A stretch of DNA of 5,119 nucleotides from Deltaproteobacteria bacterium (GTDB lineage: Bacteria > Desulfobacterota > Deferrisomatia > Deferrisomatales > Deferrisomataceae): NCBI GenBank assembly GCA_013152215.1, contig JAADGT010000115.1, forward strand, positions 1-5,119, in the 5' to 3' direction. Position 1 is the stretch's first letter. Every line of letters begins with the position of its first letter. Positions 1 to 4,746 of the stretch are shown in pieces. Position numbers and translations under genes: made by a program. The notes beneath the pieces were generated by a model. The model was given only the letters and a program-made list of their open reading frames with translations, was not told the DNA's origin and ran no database searches.

Positions 1-1
1 C

Positions 2-283
2 GCTGCGAACCTGGTCCCCGACAGGGACGAACTCCTCCGCGAGACGAGGCGCATCCTGGCCCCGGGGGGGTGCGTGCTGGTGGCCGACCTGGTGGCGGTG
101 GAGGAGATCCCACCGGAGGTGCGCGAGCAGCCCGAGGCCTGGGCCTGGTGCGTGGCCGGGGCCGAGCTGCCGGCTTGCTGGCACGAACGGCTCCTGCGGG
201 CCGGTTTCTCGGAGACCCGGATCGAGCTCCTCGAAGAGTTCCCTCCCCTGGCCCGAGCCTTGATTCGGGCGAAGCGGGCCTGA
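2..283 (+). CDS. ArsM-like SAM-dependent methyltransferase, C-terminal part (5' truncated by window)
   Basis: The reading frame is open from the window edge and ends at TGA 281-283, giving the last 93 residues. Seen: NLVPD at residues 3-7, then LAPGGCVLVADL at about 19-30, which is the end of a class I Rossmann methyltransferase core (the 'LKPGG-r-vvSD' segment). A segment around WCVAGAEL (Cys50) follows, and then LLRAGF. In arsenite methyltransferases (ArsM), the 'NLVPDK', 'KPGG' and 'GCIAGA' blocks occur in this order, and the Cys of GCIAGA is an arsenic-binding cysteine. ArsM enzymes transfer methyl groups from SAM to As(III) in the cytoplasm. The protein ends about 25 residues after AGF, so the further C-terminal Cys present in many ArsM proteins is absent. 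It could therefore be a two-Cys ArsM or a related methyltransferase with another substrate. The N-terminal SAM-binding motif lies outside the window. The family is fairly sure, the substrate is not. Confidence 0.72.
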   Translation, partial: AANLVPDRDELLRETRRILAPGGCVLVADLVAVEEIPPEVREQPEAWAWCVAGAELPACWHERLLRAGFSETRIELLEEFPPLARALIRAKRA

Positions 284-294
284 GCCGACGGGCC

Positions 295-335
295 ACGGAA
301 GGGGCGGCCCTGCCGGCCGGGTACCCCGTCTCCGT
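295..335 (+). terminator. Imperfect GC-rich hairpin after the methyltransferase gene
   Basis: Twelve bases after the stop codon, ACGGA (295-299), GGGG (301-304) and GGCC (306-309) can pair in order with GGCC (314-317), CCCC (324-327) and TCCGT (331-335). The result is a bulged hairpin. No T-run follows, so this is not a classical intrinsic terminator. It may only slow polymerase or protect the transcript end. The pairing is seen in the sequence; the role is inferred. Confidence 0.3.
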
Positions 336-378
336 CGTCTGATCCGGACACGAACGCACCCGGCGAAACCAGGTAGGT

Positions 379-408
379 TTGGGGGAATGGGGCGGATTCT
401 GGTAGAAT
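379..408 (+). promoter_or_regulatory. Candidate sigma70 promoter with extended -10, driving the CXXC/polyferredoxin unit
   Basis: TAGAAT at 403-408 matches the -10 consensus at 5 of 6 positions. It is preceded by TGG (400-402), making the extended -10 pattern TGnTAnAAT. A weak -35, TTGGGG (379-384, 3 of 6), lies 18 bp upstream. An extended -10 can compensate for a weak -35. Transcription would start near 415, leaving a leader of about 19 nt before the ATG at 434. In this GC-rich DNA a chance match is less likely than usual, but no experiment supports the site. Confidence 0.5.
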
Positions 409-420
409 GCCGCTCTGTGG

Positions 421-427
421 GAAGGAG
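421..427 (+). promoter_or_regulatory. Ribosome binding site of the small CXXC gene
   Basis: GAAGGAG lies 6 nt before the ATG at 434. This is strong support that the 43-codon frame is really translated. Confidence 0.7.
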
Positions 428-433
428 CGTGCC

Positions 434-565
434 ATGCGCTGGATGTGGTGGACCGGCTTGGGATTGGCAGGGGCGGCGGTGGCCCTGGGGTGGTACCTGG
501 GCGAGGCCACCCAGGTGCTCATGAACGCCGCCACCGTGTGCCTGTCCTGCATGGGGATCGGCTGA
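434..565 (+). CDS. CD1871A-type CXXC-motif membrane micro-protein (43 aa)
   Basis: This is a 43-residue protein with a strong Shine-Dalgarno site. The N-terminus is Trp-rich (W3, W5, W6), followed by one hydrophobic segment at about residues 7-22. A short amphipathic stretch then leads to a C-terminal VCLSCMGIG with Cys36 and Cys39. The layout of one TM helix, a stretch like 'GE...V...A..' and a terminal CLxCxGIG fits the small 'CD1871A family CXXC motif-containing protein' group, which I recall by its ending C-L-E-C-I-G-I-G. No biochemical role is established that I know of. The stop is 4 nt before the polyferredoxin start, so the two are almost certainly co-transcribed. The CXXC could bind a metal or cluster, or act as a dithiol that exchanges electrons with the polyferredoxin; that is inference. 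The gene is easily missed because of its size. Confidence 0.8.
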   Translation: MRWMWWTGLGLAGAAVALGWYLGEATQVLMNAATVCLSCMGIG

Positions 566-569
566 GGCG

Positions 570-1454
570 ATGCGCCAGTGGGTCCAGGCCGCGTCGGCGC
601 TCCTTCAGAACGCCTACTGGGCGTTCCCCTGGACCCGTACCATCTACCAGGGTCCCCTCAAGAAGTTCTGCACCCCCGGTCTCAACTGCTACTCCTGCCC
701 GGCTGCCGTGCTCGCCTGCCCCCTGGGCACGCTCCAGCACTTTTTGGCCGGATGGCGCCCCGCCCTGCGGTGGGGAACCTACCGGCTGGGGTTCTATGTG
801 TTCGGGTTCCTGGCGGCCGTCGGGCTCCTGGGCGGGCGGGCCGCGTGCGGCTGGCTGTGCCCGTTCGGGTTCCTCCAGGAAGGGCTTCACCGGATCCCCT
901 CCCCCAAGTTCCGGGTGCCGAGAATCCTCGGCGGGCTGCGCTACGCCGTGCTGGCCGTGTTCGCCGTGGGCCTTCCCCTGTTCCTCACCGGCCCCCTGGG
1001 GTACGGCGAACCCTGGTTCTGCCGGGCGATCTGCCCCGCCGGAACCCTGGAGGCCGGCGGATTGTTCTTCCTGATGCCGGCACTCCAGGAGCAGATCGGG
1101 CTGTGGCTGTGGATCAAGATCGGGCTTCTCGTGGGGGTCGTGGGGTGGGCCGTGGTGGCCTACCGACCCTACTGCCGCACCCTGTGCCCCTTGGGAGCCA
1201 TCTACGGGATGCTCAACCGCTGGAGCCTGCTCCGGGTGGACCACGACCCGGATCGCTGCATCGAGTGCGGCCGCTGCGTCGAGGCCTGCCGGGTCGGTCT
1301 CGACCCCCGCCGGGAGCCCGACCGAGCCGCGTGCCTGCGTTGCCTCACCTGCGCCACCCAGGCCTGCCCCACCGGCGCCCTCACCGCGGCCGTGGGCCCC
1401 CGGCGGCTGGAGCGAAGGACCCCGTGCGCCCCACCTTCCACCCCCGGCTCGTGA
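570..1454 (+). CDS. Membrane-bound 4Fe-4S polyferredoxin (NapH/CcoG/YccM-like)
   Basis: A 294-residue integral membrane iron-sulfur protein. Cysteine motifs in order: C34, C40-x2-C43 and C50P in the N-terminal 'LNCYSCP' block; C93GWLC97P; C151-x3-C155P; C202-x3-C206P (the paired CxxxCP motifs of the Fer4_5/NapH type); C230-x2-C233-x2-C236-x3-C240, a ferredoxin-type cluster; and C255-x2-C258-x2-C261-x4-C266P. Hydrophobic segments lie at about 71-89, 121-140 and 176-198. Such proteins carry electrons between the quinone pool or cytoplasmic donors and a partner redox enzyme, but the partner here is unknown. The last cluster has four residues, not the usual three, before its final Cys. The start at 570 is 4 nt after the upstream stop, with only GAGG (564-567) very close by, so translation is probably coupled to the CXXC gene. 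The 3' end overlaps the next gene by 31 nt. The family is sure, the specific pathway is not. Confidence 0.9.
   Translation: MRQWVQAASALLQNAYWAFPWTRTIYQGPLKKFCTPGLNCYSCPAAVLACPLGTLQHFLAGWRPALRWGTYRLGFYVFGFLAAVGLLGGRAACGWLCPFGFLQEGLHRIPSPKFRVPRILGGLRYAVLAVFAVGLPLFLTGPLGYGEPWFCRAICPAGTLEAGGLFFLMPALQEQIGLWLWIKIGLLVGVVGWAVVAYRPYCRTLCPLGAIYGMLNRWSLLRVDHDPDRCIECGRCVEACRVGLDPRREPDRAACLRCLTCATQACPTGALTAAVGPRRLERRTPCAPPSTPGS
1414..1419 (+). promoter_or_regulatory. Ribosome binding site deciding the RNase Z-like start
   Basis: GAAGGA lies 4 nt upstream of GTG 1424, inside the end of the polyferredoxin gene. It supports GTG 1424 over the later in-frame GTG 1451. The latter would remove the RPTFHPRL segment that I recall as the conserved N-terminus of this family. 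Confidence 0.6.
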
Positions 1455-2443
1455 ACGGCCCGTTCGGCGATCCCGTGGTCCTGGTTCGGCTGCTGGGCCA
1501 CGGCCGCAACCTGTTCCTGGACCTGGGGGATCTCCACGGCCTGCCCGCCCGGCCCGTGCTCAAGGCCACCCACGCCTTCGTGACCCACGCCCACATGGAC
1601 CACTTCTGCGGGCTGGACACGGTCATCCGCTACAGTCTCGGCAGGGAACGGGTGTTCCGGGTGGTGGGCCCCCCTGGCATCGCGGAGCGGGTGGAGGGAA
1701 AGCTCCGGGGGTACACCTGGAACCTGGTGCACACCTACGATCAGGCGTTCCGGCTGGAGGTCCTGGAGTGGGAAAACGGCCGGGGGCGGTTGTGGACGTT
1801 TCCCTGCCGGGAGGGGTTCCCCCGCCAGGACCAGGGAGCCGTGGACCTGGCCGAGGTGGAGCCCGGCCTTCGGGTCGTGCACGCCGAGACCGCCTTTCGG
1901 GTCGTGGCCGCCGAGCTGGACCATCAGGTACCTTGCCTCGCGTTCCGCATGGAGGAGCCGGTCCACGTGAACGTGGCCCGGGACGCCCTGGACCGGCTCG
2001 GGCTCGAACCAGGGCCCTGGCTCAGGCCGGTCAAGCGGGCGGTCCAGGCCGGCAGCGGCCCCGACCACGAAGTGCGGCTCCCGGGCGGCCGGACCGTCCC
2101 CGTGGGCGAGCTCCTGGAGCACGGCGTGATCCGGCTCACCCGGGGCCAGAGGCTGGCCTACGTGGCCGACTGCCTATGGGCCGAGCCCGGCCTTTCCCGG
2201 GCCGTGGCCCTGGCCCGGGACGCCCACCTCCTCTACTGCGAGGCCGCGTTCCTCGAGGAGGACGCCCGACGGGCTCGGGAACGCTACCACCTCACCGCCG
2301 CCCAGGCCGGAGAGCTCGCCCGCCGGGCCGGGGTGGGGGAGCTTCGCATCTTCCACTTCTCCCCCAAGTACCGGGGCCGGGAGCCCGAGCTCCTCGCCGA
2401 GGCTGCCGAGGCGTTCGGAGGCCCGGTGGGGCTTGGGCCGTGA
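1424..2443 (+). CDS. RNase Z-like metallo-beta-lactamase-fold protein
   Basis: A 339-residue protein starting at GTG 1424 with RPTFHPRLVNGPF, a beginning I recall from delta-proteobacterial MBL-fold proteins annotated near ribonuclease Z. The MBL zinc motif is H55-A-H57-M-D59-H60, followed by FCGLD. H167 lies in ELDHQVPCLAF, D249 in YVADC and H311 in HFSPKY, which supplies the full set of RNase Z-type two-metal ligands in order. RNase Z cleaves the 3' trailer of tRNA precursors in the cytoplasm. The HEAT motif of RNase Z is replaced by C272-E-A-A-F, and the HST motif by H289-L-T, so catalysis or substrate may differ from classical RNase Z. The usual length is about 300-330 residues. The gene overlaps the polyferredoxin by 31 nt, suggesting coupled translation. 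The MBL/RNase Z superfamily is sure; true tRNase activity is uncertain. Confidence 0.85.
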   Translation: MRPTFHPRLVNGPFGDPVVLVRLLGHGRNLFLDLGDLHGLPARPVLKATHAFVTHAHMDHFCGLDTVIRYSLGRERVFRVVGPPGIAERVEGKLRGYTWNLVHTYDQAFRLEVLEWENGRGRLWTFPCREGFPRQDQGAVDLAEVEPGLRVVHAETAFRVVAAELDHQVPCLAFRMEEPVHVNVARDALDRLGLEPGPWLRPVKRAVQAGSGPDHEVRLPGGRTVPVGELLEHGVIRLTRGQRLAYVADCLWAEPGLSRAVALARDAHLLYCEAAFLEEDARRARERYHLTAAQAGELARRAGVGELRIFHFSPKYRGREPELLAEAAEAFGGPVGLGP

Positions 2444-2481
2444 CAGGGGGCGGGCCCGGCCCGCGCACCGTCCGACCCCTG
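2444..2481. terminator. Inverted repeats between convergent genes (possible bidirectional terminator)
   Basis: CAGGGG (2444-2449) pairs perfectly with CCCCTG (2476-2481). They enclose a second perfect inverted repeat, CGGGCC-C-GGCCCG (2451-2463). The structure starts at the base after the RNase Z-like stop and ends 5 bp before the oligopeptidase stop on the other strand. There is no T-run on either strand, so factor-independent termination is uncertain, but position and symmetry suit a shared 3'-end structure. Confidence 0.4.
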
Positions 2482-2486
2482 GGGGC

Positions 2487-4262
2487 TCAGCGCCCTCCGC
2501 CGTCCTCCAGGGCCGAGATCATCGCCTCCAGGACCTCGTACCCGCCCGCCCAGAACCCAGGGTCCTCCAGGTCGTACCCCAGGCCGGCCACCAGATCACC
2601 CGGCGATCGACTCCCGCCCGCGGCCAGCAGCTCCCGGAGCTTCGGCACGAACGCCGCCCCCTCCTCCTGGTAACGGCGGTACAGGGCCAACACCAGCAGC
2701 TCGCCGAACACGTAGGCGTAGCAGTAGAACCGGGTGTGCACGAAGTGGGGGATGGCGCTCCACGCCCATCGCGCGGCCGGCACCTGCTCCACGGCGTCGC
2801 CGTAGGCCTCCTCCAAGGCCCCGAGCCACAGCTCGCACAGCCGCTTGTCCGACAGGTACCCCCCCTGCCTGTGGGCCCGGTACTCGAACTCCACGTAGAG
2901 GTTCTGGCGGAAGGTGGTGGCGATCACGTCCTCCACCCGCTCGGCCAGGAGGTTGCGCCGCAGCACCGGGTCCAGGCCCTCGGCCTCGAGGCGGCGGGCC
3001 AGCAGCAGCTCCCCGAACACGCTGGCGGTCTCGGCCATGGGAAGCACCGGGGAGTACTCCAGGAGCGGCTGGGTCCGGGCCAGGGTGAAGTGGATGCCGT
3101 GACCCAGCTCATGGGCCAAGGTGGCCGCATCCCGGAGCTTGCCGGTGTAGTTCATGAGCACGTACACCGGCAGATCGGGCGCGACGCCCATGCAGAACGC
3201 CCCCCCCGCCTTGCCGGGCCGGGGCGCGGCGTCGATGCGCCCCTCGTCGAAGAACCGCCGAGCGATCTCCTCGAACTCGTCCGCGAACTCCGCGTAGGCC
3301 TCCAGCACCCAGGCCCGGGCCCGGTCGAACGGCACCACCTCGGGCTCGGGGCCGGGCAACGGCGCCACCAGGTCGGTGCTCCACAGCCGGTCCACTCCGA
3401 GCATCCCCGCCTTCCACCGGTAGTACCGCCGGGCCAGGTCGTAGTGGGCCCGGGTCACCTCCATCAGGGTCTCGACCGCCCTCGGGGTGAGCTCGTTGCG
3501 GAGGTGTACGGGTTCCATGGGGTCCTGATACCGCCGCAGCTCGAGGGTCTGGCGGTGGTCGAGGACCAGGGCGTTCCAGACCGAGGTCAGGGTCACCCGC
3601 TGGGCCTCGTAGGCGCCCAGATAGGTCTCGTAAGCCCGCCGTCGCACCCCCCGATCGGGATGCTTGAGCAGGGCCAGGAGCTCCGGCCCGGTCATCTCCC
3701 GCTCCTCGCCGTCCAGCTCGAACCGGTACCGGAACGACGAGGTGAGCTGGTCGTAGAGCTGCACGAACGCCGAGCGGCCCACGAGGTCCTTCAACGTCAG
3801 GATCTCCTCCTCGGCCTCTGAGAGCCGATGGGGACGGAAGGCCCGGGAGTGGGCCAGGTAGTGGCGGTACCGCGCCAGCTCGGGGTGGGCCAGGGCCCTC
3901 TCGAACGCAGGGTCGTCGATCCGGTCGAGCTCGAGATCGAAGAACACCGTGTGCCGGTGGGCTCGGGTGGCCGCCTCCTTGACCTTCTGGAGCAGGGCCA
4001 CGCTACGGGAGTCGGAGGAGTCGCTCGCGAACCGCAGGTGTGCAAACGCATACGGCCGGAGGGGGGCCCCCATCGCGGCCTCGTACTCCTGGACCGCCCG
4101 GGCCAGGCCAGGGGCGCCGGCCTCCCCCACCCTGCCCCTCCAGGCCTCCCGGAAACGCAGGGCAGCGGGCTCGATGGCCTCGATGTCCGCCTCCAGGGCG
4201 GGGTCGTCCAGGCCGGCGTACAGGTGGGTCAGGTCCCATCGGGGAAGGTCGGTCGTACGCAT
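2487..4262 (-). CDS. M3-family oligoendopeptidase (PepF-like)
   Basis: A 591-residue cytoplasmic zinc oligopeptidase, close to the usual length of about 600 for oligoendopeptidase F. It begins RTTDLPRWDLTHLYAGL after Met, a typical PepF opening ('WDLs.ly'). The N-terminal PepF domain spans about 110-185. The M3 catalytic domain follows, with H384-E-L-G-H388 (HExxH) and E411 in MAETASVFGE as the expected third zinc ligand. The substrate-side motif IPH506FVHTRFYCYAY (Y513, Y515, Y517) matches the conserved 'HF...FY.Y.Y' of the family. It cleaves short peptides during protein turnover. The start at 4262 is preferred over a frame extension to 4346: GGAGT sits 7 nt upstream, and the extra 28 residues look non-coding and would run through the candidate promoter. 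It is convergent with the RNase Z-like gene and divergent from DUF4911, so it is probably monocistronic. Confidence 0.93.
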   Translation of the reverse strand: MRTTDLPRWDLTHLYAGLDDPALEADIEAIEPAALRFREAWRGRVGEAGAPGLARAVQEYEAAMGAPLRPYAFAHLRFASDSSDSRSVALLQKVKEAATRAHRHTVFFDLELDRIDDPAFERALAHPELARYRHYLAHSRAFRPHRLSEAEEEILTLKDLVGRSAFVQLYDQLTSSFRYRFELDGEEREMTGPELLALLKHPDRGVRRRAYETYLGAYEAQRVTLTSVWNALVLDHRQTLELRRYQDPMEPVHLRNELTPRAVETLMEVTRAHYDLARRYYRWKAGMLGVDRLWSTDLVAPLPGPEPEVVPFDRARAWVLEAYAEFADEFEEIARRFFDEGRIDAAPRPGKAGGAFCMGVAPDLPVYVLMNYTGKLRDAATLAHELGHGIHFTLARTQPLLEYSPVLPMAETASVFGELLLARRLEAEGLDPVLRRNLLAERVEDVIATTFRQNLYVEFEYRAHRQGGYLSDKRLCELWLGALEEAYGDAVEQVPAARWAWSAIPHFVHTRFYCYAYVFGELLVLALYRRYQEEGAAFVPKLRELLAAGGSRSPGDLVAGLGYDLEDPGFWAGGYEVLEAMISALEDGGGR

Positions 4263-4268
4263 CGGGTC

Positions 4269-4273
4269 ACTCC
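4269..4273 (-). promoter_or_regulatory. Ribosome binding site of the oligoendopeptidase
   Basis: On the - strand GGAGT ends 6-7 nt before the ATG at 4262. This decides the start at 4262 rather than 4346. Confidence 0.6.
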
Positions 4274-4295
4274 AGCAGTAACTGCGGTCGTTGGT

Positions 4296-4310
4296 CGGGC
4301 CTTCGGCCCG
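4296..4310. repeat. Perfect 6-bp-stem hairpin in the oligopeptidase leader
   Basis: CGGGCC (4296-4301) and GGCCCG (4305-4310) are separated by TTC. On the - strand the loop is GAA. If the weak promoter at 4316-4346 is real, this stem would form at the very 5' end of the oligopeptidase mRNA, where it could stabilise the transcript. It has no flanking T-run, so it is not a standard terminator. Confidence 0.5.
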
Positions 4311-4367
4311 CTGGGATGCTAGAAAGCCGGGAGGCCAGGAGGGCAAAAACCTCTTTCACCTCCCAGC
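4310..4367. repeat. Long-range inverted repeat in the divergent intergenic region
   Basis: GCTGGGA (4310-4316) is the exact reverse complement of TCCCAGC (4361-4367). A nested pair, GGGAGG (4329-4334) with CCTCCC (4359-4364), partly competes with it. An AT-richer patch, CAAAAACCTCTTTCA (4344-4358), sits within. This could be a folded leader or an operator region; no known element is recognised. Confidence 0.35.
4316..4346 (-). promoter_or_regulatory. Weak candidate promoter for the oligoendopeptidase
   Basis: On the - strand, TTGCCC (4346-4341, 4 of 6 to the -35 consensus) is followed after a long 19-bp spacer by TAGCAT (4321-4316, 4 of 6 to the -10). The predicted start near 4309 gives a leader of about 47 nt. 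The spacer is non-ideal, so this is tentative. Confidence 0.25.
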
Positions 4368-4377
4368 GCTCAAGTAG

Positions 4378-4402
4378 GAACCGCGCCACGGCATCACGGT
4401 TC
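4378..4402. repeat. Dyad GAACCG-13-CGGTTC in the divergent intergenic region
   Basis: GAACCG (4378-4383) and CGGTTC (4397-4402) form a perfect 6-bp dyad with a 13-bp spacer, about midway between the two divergent starts. It could be a regulator-binding site or a hairpin. No specific regulator is recognised. Confidence 0.3.
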
Positions 4403-4440
4403 GGGAGCATGGGGGCTGTTGGAGAGCGGCGCGCGGTCGG

Positions 4441-4469
4441 TTCCCGTGGCCGGGCGGATCGGCTATGCT
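4441..4469 (+). promoter_or_regulatory. Weak candidate promoter for DUF4911-tldD
   Basis: TATGCT (4464-4469, 4 of 6 to the -10) lies 17 bp after TTCCCG (4441-4446, 3 of 6 to the -35). The transcript would start near 4476, just ahead of the Shine-Dalgarno site. The match is weak and rests mainly on spacing and position. Confidence 0.28.
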
Positions 4470-4479
4470 ACCGGCATCG

Positions 4480-4488
4480 AAAGGAGGT
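4480..4488 (+). promoter_or_regulatory. Near-perfect Shine-Dalgarno of the DUF4911 gene
   Basis: AAAGGAGGTG ends 3 nt before ATG 4492 and matches the 16S anti-Shine-Dalgarno almost completely. It shows that the start is 4492, not the in-frame ATG at 4465, which lies upstream of this site. Confidence 0.85.
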
Positions 4489-4491
4489 GTC

Positions 4492-4746
4492 ATGGCCGAG
4501 GTTCCCCGGGAGATCTGGGTGGAGTGCCGGGTCCCCCACGCCCACATCTACTTCGTGCGCTATACCCTCGACGCTTACGACGGTCTGTGCCTCGCGTCCA
4601 CGGTGGAGGACCCCTCCGGCCGGGTCCGGCTCCTCAGCACCGAGGACCGTGCCGACGAGCTGGATCGGGTGCTGGAGGCCCTGGCCGAGGAGGTGCCCCT
4701 GAGGGTGGTCGGGCGGGGGACCCTCGATCCCGGAGGCCCGGCGTGA
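4492..4746 (+). CDS. DUF4911 domain-containing protein (84 aa)
   Basis: An 84-residue soluble protein. Features that recall the DUF4911 family: EIWVECRVPHAHIYFVRYTL (residues 7-26), DAYDGLCLASTVEDPSGRVRLL (27-48), and a C-terminal helix DELDRVLEALAEEVPLRVV (about 55-73). The pattern of strand, 'I.fv.f.LE.YdGla.v.T.d', then 'v.L', then a helix matches small proteins of this family. It has no signal peptide and no TM segment. The function is not known to me. Its stop overlaps the next start (GTGA, 4743-4746), and the TldD ribosome binding site lies inside its last codons. This couples it to tldD and suggests a related role. I am fairly sure of the family by pattern recall. Confidence 0.78.
   Translation: MAEVPREIWVECRVPHAHIYFVRYTLDAYDGLCLASTVEDPSGRVRLLSTEDRADELDRVLEALAEEVPLRVVGRGTLDPGGPA
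4732..4736 (+). promoter_or_regulatory. Ribosome binding site of tldD inside the DUF4911 gene
   Basis: GGAGG lies 6 nt before GTG 4743, within the DUF4911 coding end. Together with the GTGA stop/start overlap it supports GTG 4743 as the tldD start. Confidence 0.7.

Noticed and set aside
519..1244. 241-aa - strand frame opposite the polyferredoxin
   Set aside because: It is a shadow of the polyferredoxin codons, low-complexity, with no domain.
1202..2122. 306-aa - strand frame opposite the RNase Z-like gene
   Set aside because: It is antisense to a gene with a complete MBL motif set. Repeated H/V/Q/G/P content marks it as a shadow frame.
578..2443. One 621-aa reading frame covering the polyferredoxin region and the RNase Z-like gene
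   Set aside because: Only the part from GTG 1424 looks like a protein family. The upstream part is Arg/Pro/Gly-rich and out of frame with the clear polyferredoxin.
2433..3821. 462-aa + strand frame opposite the oligoendopeptidase
   Set aside because: It is antisense to a clear M3 peptidase with all catalytic residues. Its composition (His, Gln, Val, Gly, Pro-rich) is typical of a GC-rich shadow frame, and no family is recognisable.
4263..4346. 28-residue N-terminal extension of the oligoendopeptidase
   Set aside because: The family N-terminus and GGAGT site place the start at 4262. The extension has no similarity I recognise and overlaps the hairpin leader.
4371..4415. Possible tRNA-like segment (contains GGTTCGGGAG)
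   Set aside because: No acceptor stem, anticodon arm or D-arm can be laid out around it. A T-arm-like string alone is not enough.
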